Source: Pterobdella sp. o SKG-2022
Taxonomy: Eukaryota; Annelida; Clitellata; Hirudinida; Piscicolidae
Reading direction: 5' to 3'
Length of the DNA: 64,000 nt
NCBI GenBank assembly: GCA_964035795.1
Contig: OZ038327.1
Location: forward strand, 4,687,651 to 4,751,650
Shown here: positions 27,892 through 40,246 of the stretch, one piece after another
Numbering within the stretch: position 1 is the stretch's first letter
How the letters are laid out: every line of letters starts with the position of its first letter
Program-made: the position numbers and the translations under genes
The notes under the pieces: model-generated
Databases searched by the model: none
What the model was told of the DNA's origin: nothing
The model's input: only the letters and a program-made list of their open reading frames with translations

Positions 27892-28730
27892 ACGCGTGTG
27901 TTCTAACTGTCTTTATTTATGCTAGTGAAACTTGGACCACATATACCAGGCAACTAAAACAACTTAAGCGTTTTCACCAACAGTGTCTGCGTAAGATTTT
28001 GGGCATAAAATGGCAGATGCACCTCAGCGATACCGAAATACTTGAGATGGCAAATATCGGTAGCATCGAAGTCCTAAGCTCCAAGCAACAGCTCAGATGG
28101 AGCGGACATTTAGTAAGATCGCCCAACGAACGGATTCCAAAGCAAATATTTTATGAGCAACTTACCGATGGAAAAAGATTGGCTCACAAACCCAAAAAAC
28201 AATTCAAAGATTGCTTGAAACAAATCTTCAAAAAATGCGGCATAAGCTCCGTTTCATGAGAAACACAAGCGCAAAATAGGTTAACTTGGAGGAAAGTAAG
28301 TTTTGAAGCAACCGGTCGTTTTGAGAAAAGCAGACGGAAACACGCTAGACTTAAACGCGATCTCCGGAAAAGAAACATCACCGAGCATGTAACAGAGCTG
28401 ACGTGCGGTCATTGTGGGAGACCATGTTTGAGCAGGTCCCATCGACGTCGTGTTTCTTCGGCTCAGCGTGAGAAAGTCAACTAGTGCACACTACTTGTCA
28501 GAATCCTATTTTCCCAATGCTGTATAGCAATATTTGTAACATTTGTGGCAAAATCTGCAAAAGTGTAGGTGGCATGAAAAGGCATGAAAAAGTCCATGTT
28601 TTTAATACTCTCACTTATCCATCCATCCCGAATCTTTTCATATATGTGGCAATTGTGGGAAGGTGTGCAAGTCCTCTGCGGGTTTGAAAAGCCACCTCCA
28701 AACCAGAAACTGTTTGCAAAGCAATGGCAA
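27892..28730 (+). pseudogene. LINE C-terminal region with C2H2 fingers
   Basis: After a frameshift the translation resumes as KILGIKWQMHLSDTEILEMA and QQLRWSGHLVRSPNERIPKQ (open 27999-28259). In further frames come CGHCGRPC (about 28402), CNICGKICKSVGGMKRHEKVH (28533-28592) and CGNCGKVCKSSAGLKSHLQT (28650-28706). The fingers probably help bind RNA or target DNA, as proposed for related LINEs; that role is inferred. Confidence 0.8.
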
Positions 28731-28755
28731 TACTTGAAGACGAGTTGCTGCCACC

Positions 28756-29211
28756 ATGTATGTATGTATGTATGTATGTATGTATGTATGTATGTATGTA
28801 TGTATGTATGTATGTATGTATGTATGTATGTATGTATGTATGTATGTATGTATGTATGTATGTATGTATGTATGTATGTATGTATGTATGTATGTATGTA
28901 TGTATGTATGTATGTATGTATGTATGTATGTATGTATGTATGTATGTATGTATGTATGTATGTATGTATGTATGTATGTATGTATGTATGTATGTATGTA
29001 TGTATGTATGTATGTATGTATGTATGTATGTATGTATGTATGTATGTATGTATGTATGTATGTATGTATGTATGTATGTATGTATGTATGTATGTATGTA
29101 TGTATGTATGTATGTATGTATGTATGTATGTATGTATGTATGTATGTATGTATGTATGTATGTATGTATGTATGTATGTATGTATGTATGTATGTATGTA
29201 TGTATGTATGT
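28756..29211. repeat. ATGT tetranucleotide microsatellite, about 114 copies
   Basis: An uninterrupted array of about 456 bp starting right at the LINE 3' end (GTTGCTGCCACC then ATGTATGT). Frames read as Met-Tyr-Val-Cys repeats and are not genes. Confidence 0.97.
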
Positions 29212-30848
29212 TTATGGTTTGTTATCAGTTCGCTCGACTACTTCTTAACACTCGGTAATTTTATTTGTTTTGCTTTATTAGCTTTTTATCTATTTTTGTG
29301 TAAAATTTCTTTTATAAAGTACTTCTTTGTGTTTCTTGACCAAATTATTTCATTTTTGGGATTTATTAATTTTTTCTATTTTTTTATACTTGAGAATTTT
29401 TCAATCAGTCGAGATTTTTTAAGTTTTATTGACTAAGGAAAATTGAATTTTTTATATTTATTCATTAAAATATAAATAATACAATTGCATAAAAAATAAA
29501 AATGAAATAACATTTTTTGAAAAAAAAAATCTGAAAAGTTGAAGAAAATAGAACTAAAAACAAAAAACACCTGATTATGTGAGCAGAAAATTAAATTATA
29601 AAACAATAAATAAAAGTTTTCAAATTAGAAAAATTATGTTCTAAACTAACATTTTACTAAGCAATGATAATTTAAATATAAAAAACCAATTGAGTAAATT
29701 TCATGAAATATAAGTTTAAGAATTAATTTAAATCAACTCAAGCAAAACATAAAATACAAACGGTCACATTAACGTGATTAAAACATTAACGCTAGAATTT
29801 AAAAATATTAAATGTACTTATTAAAATATATAAAACTCTTATCTCCTTTCAAAAAATATCAAAGTTTGAAAAATTTTGAAGCATCTTTGAACCTAATACT
29901 TCAAAACAATTTAATGAAAATTTTCAACAAATTAGCTATTCATTTGAAGGATGTTCAACACATTCAATAAAAGCTGAACCTTCCCACAAGAATAACCTCA
30001 TTGTAAAACACTTAGTTTTTGAGATGAGAAAAAATCTTTTGAGAATTGTTAGTTCCAAGGCATTGTATTCATTTTTTGAAACATGTTTGAAAATATATAC
30101 GCTGTTTTTGAAAAAATCAAATATTGAGAAAACTATCTGAGGATGAAGCAAAATTCAACGGAGTTATTTCTTAAAAGGATCTTTCTCTTTATCATTGAAA
30201 AACCGGAATATGATCAATAAAACGCTGTCATACATGGAAACTGAGCAACAAAAATGAAAGTCAAGAAAAGCATCAAAAAAACATAGGGAAAAATATAAGA
30301 GTTTGACTATAACGGGTTCAACCTAAAAAAAACCAAAAAAATTCAGCGTTTTTTTGTGAAAGACTTGGAAGTAAAACTTCAAATCATATTTGAAAATGAA
30401 AAACAGGTTAATTAGTTTTAATGAATTTTTCAAAATAAAAGCAAAAAAATAATTAAAACACAAGAAATAGTTTTTCGCATTTCTTTGTATAAGTCGCAAA
30501 AAGTATGTTTTCCTAAGTTTTGCTTCAGTTTTTTTTTGAGTTTTTCATCATGGTATATATCAATATTATTATTATTCTCATTATTTTATTATTATTATTA
30601 TTTTTGTTGTTGTTTTTTCCATTACATCTTTTAGTTTTTTTATTATTAATATTACTTCAACATTTCCATCACTATAGCTTTTTCCAAATGATATAGTTGC
30701 TTTTCATTATTTTTTAAATTATTATTCATTATTTTTATTTCTATTATTTATTACTTATTGTCTTTTTCACTTTCATCATTTATATTCTTATTATGATCAT
30801 AAGTTTAATTAATATCTTTATTTTTTGTTGTGAATATTACTAGTGATA
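29212..30848. other. AT-rich noncoding stretch
   Basis: No gene recognised. It is the region downstream (3') of the minus-strand NEMO/optineurin-like gene and probably holds its 3' UTR at the right edge. Confidence 0.5.
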
Positions 30849-32837
30849 TTATTTTCTTTTGCAAACGGTCAAATGTCTGACTAGTCTAAAGTGTTGAGAT
30901 GTTGAAAATGTTTTAAAGCACCCTGGACATTTCAAAAGTTCTGTGCTTAATTTGTTGTTATTATTGTTGCTTTTGTTGTTTTTATTGTTGTTGTTTTTTC
31001 TGTTATTATTTTCATTTTTGTTGTTGTTAGTCGTGTTGTTTTTGATTAAATTTGTATTATAATTGTTAGCATTTATTTCATTTTTATTCCTGTTATTTTT
31101 GTTATTATCGTTGTTGTTTTCATTGTTATAATCACCCTTTTCATCATCACAGTTTATTGTTTTATTGTTATTTTTTCTATTTTTTTTCTCATTGTTTTCT
31201 TCATCCAAATCATCAGTAACATTAATAGCGCTAAAATCAAATAAATTTGAGTTCACTTGTTTTTCATTTTTTTTGCTTTCATTCTTTTTTCTCTCATCAC
31301 TCTTTTCTCCATCATTGTCATCTTCTTTTTCTTCATTTCCATTCTCTTCTTCTTCATCATCATCGTTTGCCAACTTAATTAATTCTTTTTTGTTTTTTTG
31401 TGTTAAATATTTTACAAAACTTATCAGTTTCTTATTTTCATCATCATCGTCGTCGGCATCTTCATTCAAAACAATATTTCCTTTTCCATTATTATTATTA
31501 TTGTTGTTTCTATTCTTATTGTTATTTTTATTTTTTTCATTACAGTTGTCTTCAGTATCATCACAAAAATCATCAATTATTTTTTCATTTTTATCTTTTC
31601 CATTCTTTTTTGAAGAAGCAGAAGAGTCGTTGGCCGTTGGTGAATTAGCATCAAAAGCATTTGATTGGTAAAACTGTTGGAACAGAGGATGAATGGATGG
31701 ATTGATGGACTGATTGACCGATGGACACGCAGGCTGGGGCAACAACGGATGGTTGAATATGTGGGTGGCTGGTTGTATGTTAGATTGATAAAAAGTTTTT
31801 GCATCTAAAGTATTTTTTGATTTTTTTTTGTTTATTTTTAATTGATAATTATTTGTTTTTTTTTTTTGAATTTGAATTGGTTTCAACACATCATTTTCAT
31901 TATCATCATCATCTCTTTCTTCTTCATCATCTTCATCACCCCCATCATCAGCATCATCATCATTTCCTTCATCAACATCAAACTCTTCTCTATAACTATC
32001 ATTCACATCATCATCATCATTGTGACCAAATATAAGATTTTGACTTTTAACATCTTTCTCTTGACTGACCTCTCTGCTGATGACGTCATACAGGTGATCA
32101 TGATGGTCTAAAAATAGAAAGGGTTCGTCAGTCTTAGGATCTTTCTTGGTTGTTTTCGAGAAATTTCTGACCAAATCTTTGATAGGAAATATATTTCTTA
32201 TTTTTGGGTTGTCTTTTTGTTTCTTTTGTGAGAGTTCATCAAGTTGAATATATATATCAAGAGCTTGCTGGCTATTATTCTCTGTATGTTGTTTGAATAA
32301 ATTTTGTATCATTTGCAAATGATTTTTTGAGTTTTTTTGATCTGGTGATGGTGACTGTTGTTGAACTTTGAAGATTCTCTCGATGTCCTTCTGTCGTTTC
32401 TTTAATTGGTATTTCCTCCTCATTTGCATTTTTACTTCTTCTCTCAACCCTTCGTAGTTGAACTCAGTACCTTCATCTGCTTTTATTTTGTTATTATTGT
32501 TATTATTAATAGTGTTAATAATATTATTGTTGTTACGATTGTTGTCTTTATTCTTAAGGTATTGGCTGTTTTTAATTGGTTGTTTATTGTCTTTTTTTCT
32601 TATAATTCTCATACATTCATTATTGTTATTTTTATTATTATTATTATGATTATTATTATTATTGCTATTATTATCATTGTTTTTATTCTTTTCAGTTTTG
32701 TTCAATAAATGTGAAGCATCGGAAAGTAGGTCAAAGTCATTTTGATTGGTTGTTTCTTTCAAGTTTGTGGCTTGATCGACAAATAAGAAGTTGCTTTTGT
32801 GGTTAACATTTGTAACTAGGTCATCATACTTGGTTTT
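30849..32837 (-). CDS. NEMO/optineurin-like protein, last exon
   Basis: This is the terminal coding exon of 663 codons, entered at the splice acceptor CTTTACAG (32838-32845) in phase 0, which matches the upstream exon's end. It starts KTKYDDLVTNVNH and completes the UBAN helix. A linker of about 600 residues follows, dominated by Asn tracts and Asp/Glu blocks, with ordered-looking islands such as LREEVKMQMRRKYQLKKRQK. The C terminus is CPGCFKTFSTSQHFRLVRHL followed by TVC: C-x2-C-x14-H-x3-C, resembling the CCHC ubiquitin-binding finger that ends NEMO and optineurin (usually x12). UBAN plus terminal finger define that family, which reads Met1/Lys63 ubiquitin chains in NF-kB and TBK1 signalling or autophagy. 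The frame is open for 2 kb and continues upstream through the intron to 32948; I chose the splice start because it matches phase and family. Confidence 0.8.
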   Translation of the reverse strand, partial: KTKYDDLVTNVNHKSNFLFVDQATNLKETTNQNDFDLLSDASHLLNKTEKNKNNDNNSNNNNNHNNNNKNNNNECMRIIRKKDNKQPIKNSQYLKNKDNNRNNNNIINTINNNNNNKIKADEGTEFNYEGLREEVKMQMRRKYQLKKRQKDIERIFKVQQQSPSPDQKNSKNHLQMIQNLFKQHTENNSQQALDIYIQLDELSQKKQKDNPKIRNIFPIKDLVRNFSKTTKKDPKTDEPFLFLDHHDHLYDVISREVSQEKDVKSQNLIFGHNDDDDVNDSYREEFDVDEGNDDDADDGGDEDDEEERDDDDNENDVLKPIQIQKKKTNNYQLKINKKKSKNTLDAKTFYQSNIQPATHIFNHPLLPQPACPSVNQSINPSIHPLFQQFYQSNAFDANSPTANDSSASSKKNGKDKNEKIIDDFCDDTEDNCNEKNKNNNKNRNNNNNNNGKGNIVLNEDADDDDDENKKLISFVKYLTQKNKKELIKLANDDDEEEENGNEEKEDDNDGEKSDERKKNESKKNEKQVNSNLFDFSAINVTDDLDEENNEKKNRKNNNKTINCDDEKGDYNNENNNDNNKNNRNKNEINANNYNTNLIKNNTTNNNKNENNNRKNNNNKNNKSNNNNNKLSTELLKCPGCFKTFSTSQHFRLVRHLTVCKRK

Positions 32838-32999
32838 CTGTAAAGTTATGGAAAGAATATTTAAGAAAAACCTGAAGAAATCATCGAAAATATATTGAAC
32901 AGAAGTTTTTACATTGAAAAATTTGTAACTTATAGAGTTTAAACACACTGTTTCAATATCATTTAATCGTTTTTATTATAATAAGTTTTTCATGTTTCA

Positions 33000-33370
33000 C
33001 CGCCATCAACAATATCACTACCATCACCACCCTCATCATCTTTTTTATCATCCCCACTATAATCATCACCACCCTCATCAGCTTTTTTATCATCCCCACT
33101 ATAATCACCATTATGCTCACCACCATCACCATCACTACTCTCACCACCATCTCTATCATTATCTCCAGTTTTACTACTACTCCAACCTCTTTTACTCACA
33201 TACAAGTCTATTTCCATTATCATCCTCATCTTCACCATCATCATCATTTTCTTCATCATCAATATCAACACCACCATCTCCACAACCATCACAACCTTCA
33301 GCATAGTTATCACCCTTATCAGCATTATCATCATCATTCTCACCATCATCACCACCATTACCACCACTTC
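33000..33370. repeat. CAT/GAT-rich tandem repeats in intron
   Basis: Imperfect CATCAC triplets and a two-copy 39-bp unit (about 33025-33110, ATAATCACCACCCTCATCA type). At 33193-33214 TACTCACATA..AGTCTA.TTC duplicates the sequence spanning the 5' splice site of the UBAN exon (33407-33428). Confidence 0.7.
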
Positions 33371-33414
33371 AACATCATCATCATCATCGTCACCACTTCC
33401 CGCCCTCTACTCAC

Positions 33415-33552
33415 ATAAGAGTCTAATTCTTCTTGAAGTTTGATAACTTTATCATGTTCATTACTTCTATCTCTTCTTTCTAGTTCAAAATCTTCTATGT
33501 ACGTTTTCACTTGTAGTTTCAAAACCTCTTTATCTCTCAATAAGTCAACAAT
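33415..33552 (-). CDS. NEMO/optineurin-like protein, UBAN exon
   Basis: A 138-bp exon (46 codons, phase 0 at both ends) bounded by TTTCTTTACAG before 33552 and TAT|GTGAGT after 33415. It encodes the ubiquitin-binding UBAN coiled coil. QVKTYIEDFELERRDR carries the family pattern Q-x3-Y-x2-DF-x2-ER-x2-R; in NEMO the Tyr, Asp-Phe and Glu-Arg residues contact linear ubiquitin. The heptad-like run KVIKLQEELDSY follows and passes into the last exon. ABIN/TNIP proteins also have UBAN, but the C-terminal finger of the last exon favours NEMO/optineurin. Confidence 0.85.
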
Positions 33553-33789
33553 CTGTAAAGAAAACAGTTGTTTCCATATTAGTGGCGATTTGTTTTAAGG
33601 GTGCAAGAGTTGTGGTGAAAAAGTATTAAAAGAATTTTTGTTCAAAAAGTACAGAAATGTCTTCTTTATAGTATTTTTACAATAAAACTATAATTAGAAT
33701 TATCATTTTTCTTCAATTTTATTCAATAAAAGAAGTATTTTTAATGAAAAATTAAAATAAATTATATATATAATTTTTCCATGCTTCAC

Positions 33790-33939
33790 CAGCTGATCCC
33801 AATCATCATTATCATTGCTAACTTCAAGCTCTTTGCTCATCAGTTTGGTCTCAAGCAAGTGTACTTGTTTCTGCAGCTGCTTGTTCTCGTTGCTTGCTGC
33901 CTCCAGCTCTCTGTTCAAGCTGTTGAACTGCTGAGGAAA
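33790..33939 (-). CDS. NEMO/optineurin-like protein, coiled-coil exon
   Basis: A 150-bp exon (50 codons) with an acceptor AATAAACAG and a donor CTG|GTGAAG, phase 0 at both ends so it joins the UBAN exon in frame. It encodes a coiled coil: NRELEAASNENKQLQKQVHL followed by LETKLMSKELEV and an acidic end. Higher GC than the introns supports a real exon. The donor is not a perfect consensus. Confidence 0.75.
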
Positions 33940-34516
33940 CTGTTTATTATTTTTTTTACTTTTTATTTTAATTTTATTTTTTTTATTATTATTATTATTT
34001 TATTCTTATTTTTTTGTTTCTTTTTTTTATCTATTGTTTTCATTTGGTTTCCATCATTGCTTTGTATGTTATATTTTCCATTTAATATATTCATTTTCGA
34101 TATTATTCTGTATACTATTTTAACTTCTTTTTTATTATTTTGTATATTATTTTTAATTTTTTTTGTTTTTCGTAAATTTTATTTCCATCATTTCTACAGT
34201 TTTTTTCTAATTTCATCATTTCTTTTTACCTAAACTATATGAACTTTTATTTTGTTCTAAACATAGTCTTTCTTAATTTAACTTTTACTCATGCTTAATA
34301 ACTTGGAAAATTTTTGAAAAGATAAGCATACTCCATAAACTTGAATAATATTTTTTTGAAAATTTAAATAAGAATTTAAAAAAATTTTTAAATCATTTTA
34401 TGGCTGGTTTCTGCAAGCTATAAATTACTAAATTAAGGTGAAAACAATATTATCATCAACGTCAAATTTTTCATATAGTTACCACTAAAGTTGTTGAAAT
34501 AAATGTTAAAACTTAC

Positions 34517-34757
34517 ATTCATAGATAAGATTTCAGAATTTTTTATAGGAGTTTCATTGCAAATAGTTGTTGTTGAAGTTGTTGTTGATGTTGTTGTCGT
34601 TGTTGTTGTTGATGTTGTTGGTGTTGTTGTTGTTGCTGATGTTGTTGTTGTTGTTGTTTTTGTTATTGTTGTTGTTGTTATTGTTATTGTCGTTGTTGTT
34701 ATTGTTATTGTTGTTGTTGTTATTGTTATTGTTGTTGTTTTCGTTGTTGTTTTCACT
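34517..34757 (-). CDS. Probable upstream Thr-rich exon of the NEMO-like gene
   Basis: A frame of Thr/Ile repeats (from AAC/ACA triplets) continues into the non-repetitive TTICNETPIKNSEILSMN and stops at a consensus donor AAT|GTAAGT (34511-34516), phase 0, compatible with the exon at 33939. The 5' boundary is uncertain: acceptor-like AG dinucleotides exist only around 34755-34775. The Asn-reading frame of the same repeat ends at a stop and cannot reach the donor. No domain is recognised. Confidence 0.45.
34560..34750. repeat. GTT/GTTATT trinucleotide repeat
   Basis: Imperfect GTT repeat with GAT, GCT and ATT variants. It overlaps the putative Thr-rich exon, which would be its translation on the minus strand. 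Confidence 0.85.
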
Positions 34758-36654
34758 TTTTTTGCTGTTCTTTTTATGTTTGTTTTTATTTTTTTTTTCG
34801 ACTTTCAAAAACTCGTCTCAAATCACAGCAAATTTTCACTTTTTAAAACTAAAATCTTTTCAAAACTTTTTTCAAAGCTTTCAAGAAAATATTTTTAATA
34901 TCAAAATAAAATTAAACTTAGAACTGAATTTAGAATTAACAAGAATTAATTGAAAAATACTAAAAATACCTTAAAAAAGCGATAAAATACTTTGATAATG
35001 TATTTGAAAAACAAGAAATCTTGCCCTTATAAAGGCTTCAATGAACGTTCAAAATTACCGGATTAATTTTCTTCATGTTTTTATCGTGGTTATTGTCACA
35101 AGGTGTTTCATTATTCTTGCTATTATCATAACTAATTGTTATTGTTGGTATTGTTAATGGTATTAGCTTTTTGATTGTTATTTTAGTATTATTGTTTTTT
35201 TTTTTGTTTTCTTGTTATTATTCATCTTATTTCAACCCACTTCAAAACACACTCCAGCAAGTCTCATCATAGTCTTGAGCATAATAATAATAAAATCATA
35301 ACATCATAATACATTTTTTTTGTTTTTTTAACTTACGTGAACAAACCAGAGCTGAACAATTGAAGCACAAAAGAGTATTAGTTCAATAACAACAATAATA
35401 ATATAATGTTAAATAAAAAATAAAAATAAATTAGTTCATTATTCTTTTTATTTCTATTTGCAAAACTTCGTCTTTTATCATAATAATTCTATATTAATAA
35501 TTTCAAATATTCATTTAGCAAATAACTGTAATTTCTTCATTTATTGATTGCTTAAAACTATTTTAACCTTATATACACCTGTGAGTTGAACAAGTGTTTC
35601 ACCAAAAACTCCTGCTTTTTTACCTGTTACACAAACCAAATAGGTGTTCGATGTTGGGTTTTAGAACTTCGACTGCGTGGAAAGCTGAAACGAATGCATT
35701 TTCTGCGGAATTTCTGTGTTTAAAATGAAAAGTTTGAAGTCGATTTTACGTCTCAACTTGGAGAAAAATTTTAAAATGCATGCAATGTGCATAAAAATAT
35801 TAAAAATTCAAACACTTTGCTACTTTGCGTTGGTTTGTATACGTAGTCATAAGACAAAAACACTCCTACTTCTAACCTTATCACAGAAAAAAATTCAACT
35901 CTTAACAAACACCTGTCTAAGTTGATGAAAAGCCATTGAAGCAAAGTCTCATATCTATGTACAAAAAACTATGAAATAAGAGATAGAAGGGGCACACACT
36001 AAGTAGAATGCAAATAAAGAAAGCTAAGCAAAATACCAAAACTTGCTATCGTGACAGACACTCATGTTAATAGCAAAAATCCAAAATCAATATTTGAAAG
36101 TGAAATTCATATAATTCTTCATTTGTAGAACATCAATTTGAGGAATTTTCATACATTTATTCGAAATTAGGCTTTAATTTTCATCTTATCATAAGACATT
36201 GGCATATAACATAACTCTGTTATTTGGTCCATTTGAAGCACTGTCATAAAGTAACTATAAGATAATTTGAATTTCTATATAGCCTATTTTTGTTGTATTT
36301 GTAGCACTCTAAAAAATAGTCAAAAAAAATATAATACAAGTGCTAAGTGTAGACGCAAGCAAGAACCGTGATTTAGTCTAGTCTCCGTGGGCTTAGCTAT
36401 GAGCGATCAACATAAAAAGAGATATAAGCTTTTCTCTGATAAGTGTTGTTTTATCTTTTAAATTTTCTTTCCAATTACCAAAAAAACTGAATCTTTTTTC
36501 AATTTTATTTAATTTAAGTTGTACCAAATTTATCAATTTCATGAATATTAATTATATTGCATTAGTTTATAAAAAACTTCATTTTGTCACTCATCAATGC
36601 ATTTTATGCTGTAAATAGAGGAGTAAAATAGACAGCTCATAAGCTGACGAAGTA
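34758..36654. other. AT-rich stretch, possible intron
   Basis: If the exon candidate at 39.7 kb belongs to the NEMO-like gene, this is intron. A consensus minus-strand donor (CAC|GTAAGT, 35331-35339) is present, but the sequence before it has no protein-like frame, so no exon is called. Confidence 0.4.
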
Positions 36655-38113
<1,459 letters not shown>

Positions 38114-39658
38114 ACTATTAAATTTATCAACATAGTTTAAGAAGATTTTTTTTCTCGTGTTTCCGAGAAAAAATATTTTTATTTTTTTTATATAATTTTT
38201 TTATTCCAACAATTCTTTTTTATGTTTTTTTTTTTTGGTTTAAGTTGTTATGTTTTTTAAAAATTCACTATTATGTTTTTGTTTATATATTTCTTTTTAT
38301 ATTTTGTTGATTATTTCACTAATCTATTTTTTCTTTCTGTTTTCAAAATTATTGCTCATGCTTTTGTTCTTGTTATTTTTATTTTTTTTATTAATATTAT
38401 CATTATTATTTATTTTTTTATTATCATTTTTATTGTTGTTACGTCAATAGACCACACCTCAAAAGCTTTTTTTAGCACATTGTTGTTTTGAGCGGAAACG
38501 ATTACTCTTACAAACTCTGAAGCTTATTAATAATAACTAATACTGACGTCATTTGAGGTGTTATAAGTTTAAAAATAACTTATTCACCAGCAAACATTAT
38601 TTTTAAAACATTATTATGATGTCATAAATTTATCGTCATTCAAACTCGTTATTATATAAGGTATCATTCAATACTGTGAGTTAGCAAAACAAAATGGCGT
38701 ATGAGGAAATTAGACAAGTACCGAAACAGTTCAAACACTTTTATTAACTGAGAACTCTTAGCTTCCAAAAATCATTTTTCAAACCAAATAATAAATATTG
38801 CAACTAATCCTACGTGGGAGTTGAATGCTTGGTCAGATCTATGTTATTTGAGTTAAGTTCACTTACGTAAAGATTTTGGTTTATTAATATTTTGCCTTTT
38901 ATGATTATTCTTTTTATGCTCATCCCTCTTATTAATTACATTTTTATTGTTTTTATTGCGATTATAATATTTATTATTTTTATCATTTTTATTATTTTTC
39001 TTTTTATTCTTATTATGATTGTTATTTATATTATTTAACTAATGACGTCAAACCTCGCCACATCATTTTCAATCGGAAACCTGTTACCCGACTTTGTTAA
39101 TTTTTGATCTGTCGCAACTAATGCGGAGCATTGTAAACCTATGCCATTGTTCATGATTAAGTCTCTATTTTTTTGAATTATTTTTCTATGTTTTTTTTCT
39201 TATTATTGTTTTGAATTTTTTTGTTTTTATTTATTTTATCTACATTTAAAAATTTTTACAAACATTTAAATATTATATATTTATAATATAAATAATAATT
39301 TTTTTTTTAAATTCATGCTTATTATTATTGTTTTTCAAATTATATTCCAACATTAATGTTAATACTATGTTCCCAATAGTTATTCTTATTTCCATTAGCA
39401 GCTTTTATGTGAACAGTCAACACTCGACACCAGCCTCTTTCAAAAGCGAAATTCAGCTATTATTCAACCTATAGTTTTAACAAATATTTGTTAATGAAAA
39501 AGTTGAACAAGAGCGGATGAATTGCGGGAAGTAATGGAAAGTAAAAACAAAAAATAATAATAATGAAAATAATAACAATAAAAATCATAATATCAATAAA
39601 TAATAAATAGTAAGAATAGTGATATTTATGATAATAACAATAATAATAGTGGAAATAC
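38114..39658. other. AT-rich noncoding stretch
   Basis: T-rich at both ends. Two TGACGTCA sites (38544, 39043). 38653-38660 is TATATAAG, 33 bp before ATGGCG at 38694, which opens only a 17-codon frame; no gene is called. Confidence 0.45.
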
Positions 39659-39770
39659 CAATAATCTCTAAAAAATCGAAATCTAAGCGGTGGTCTTGTG
39701 AATTCTCGTACAAATTGTTTTGTTTTATTCGTGAGGAATACCATTCATAACACCGTTTCCATTCTTCCTT
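39659..39770 (-). CDS. Candidate coiled-coil exon
   Basis: The minus-strand frame after the acceptor AATAAACAG (39771-39779) reads KEEWKRCYEWYSSRIKQNNL and continues to FLEII. Composition and length look coding, and a charged helical segment would fit an upstream coiled-coil exon of the NEMO/optineurin-like gene at 30.8-34.8 kb. The donor (ATTG|GTATTT) is weak and no phase test is possible without the next exon, so ownership is a guess. Confidence 0.35.
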
Positions 39771-40093
39771 CTGTTTATTGTTTTTTAATGCCATTGAAAA
39801 TTCCAATAACAACGTTAGTTAATTATAGTTAACATTGAGTAATGAATTTTTCTCAACATTAGTGCTAGTACTATTCCTTTAGTGTTTCTCGTGTTCTTTT
39901 GATTTATTTTTGTTATATTAGTATTATTATTACTATTTTTAATCTATTTTTATACATATCATTCATATTTATTATTTATTATTTTTATTTTTTTCATTTT
40001 TTTTATCGTTTTCATTATTATTTTTATTATTATTTTTATGCTTATACTCATATTGTTTTTCCTATTTTCATCTCAAGTTGAACAACCGAGCAA

Positions 40094-40246
40094 TCACAGT
40101 TTCAATTTAAATGAAGCTTTTCCTGTTTCCGGATGCAAATTAAAACTTCTGACGTCATACAAGGTATCCACATTGCCCATAGTAACGTTGTGTCTTCTTA
40201 GCAACCTGTCAACAATGGCTTCCGAGGCTATGTTGGTGGTGGTGGT
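40094..40246 (-). CDS. RING-finger protein, exon 4 (terminal)
   Basis: A 153-bp exon after the acceptor TCCCTCCCCCCAG, phase 0, giving 50 residues and TGA at 40094-40096. It starts TTTTNIASEAIVDRLLRRHN and ends PETGKASFKLKL. No domain recognised; the first half may form a helix. It joins exon 3 in phase, directly after the last zinc-ligand pair of the RING. An internal GT (GAC|GTCAGA) could act as a donor, in which case the gene would continue. Confidence 0.7.
   Translation of the reverse strand, partial: TTTTNIASEAIVDRLLRRHNVTMGNVDTLYDVRSFNLHPETGKASFKLKL

Larger units (their letters stand above)
24955..28755 (+). mobile_element. Nearly full-length, inactivated APE-type LINE
   Basis: In order: a 5' leader (24955-25340), APE/EEP endonuclease (about 25348-26100), linker and reverse transcriptase (26191-27891), RT C-terminal region (27892-28260) and three C2H2-like fingers (about 28390-28725). 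The overall plan matches the metazoan LINE family with an apurinic-type endonuclease, an RT ending in QQLRWSGHLVRSPNERIPKQ, and terminal zinc fingers. The reading frame is broken at least at 25873, about 25930-26150, 26908, 27133, 27889 and 28257, so it encodes no intact protein. GC content is visibly higher than in the surroundings. The 3' end runs directly into a GTAT array. Confidence 0.92.

Noticed and set aside
28584..29436. Met-Tyr-Val-Cys repeat ORFs
   Set aside because: Artefacts of the ATGT array; only the LINE zinc finger to the left has meaning.
31165..31671. Plus-strand Ser/Phe/Leu-rich ORFs over the NEMO-like exon
   Set aside because: Complement of Asn, Asp and Glu codons; the minus strand has the domains, phases and stop.
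32959..33367. Minus-strand Met/Val- and Asp/Gly-rich ORFs in the UBAN intron
   Set aside because: CAT/GAT repeat sequence between a good donor (33414) and a good acceptor (32838); treated as intron.
35337..35390. Plus-strand run REQTRAEQLKHKRVLVQ, which looks coiled-coil
   Set aside because: No acceptor precedes it on the plus strand, and the adjacent GTAAGT is on the minus strand, where the frame is not protein-like.
38653..38750. TATATAAG followed by ATGGCG opening MAYEEIRQVPKQFKHFY
   Set aside because: Only 17 codons and no consensus donor; insufficient for a gene call.
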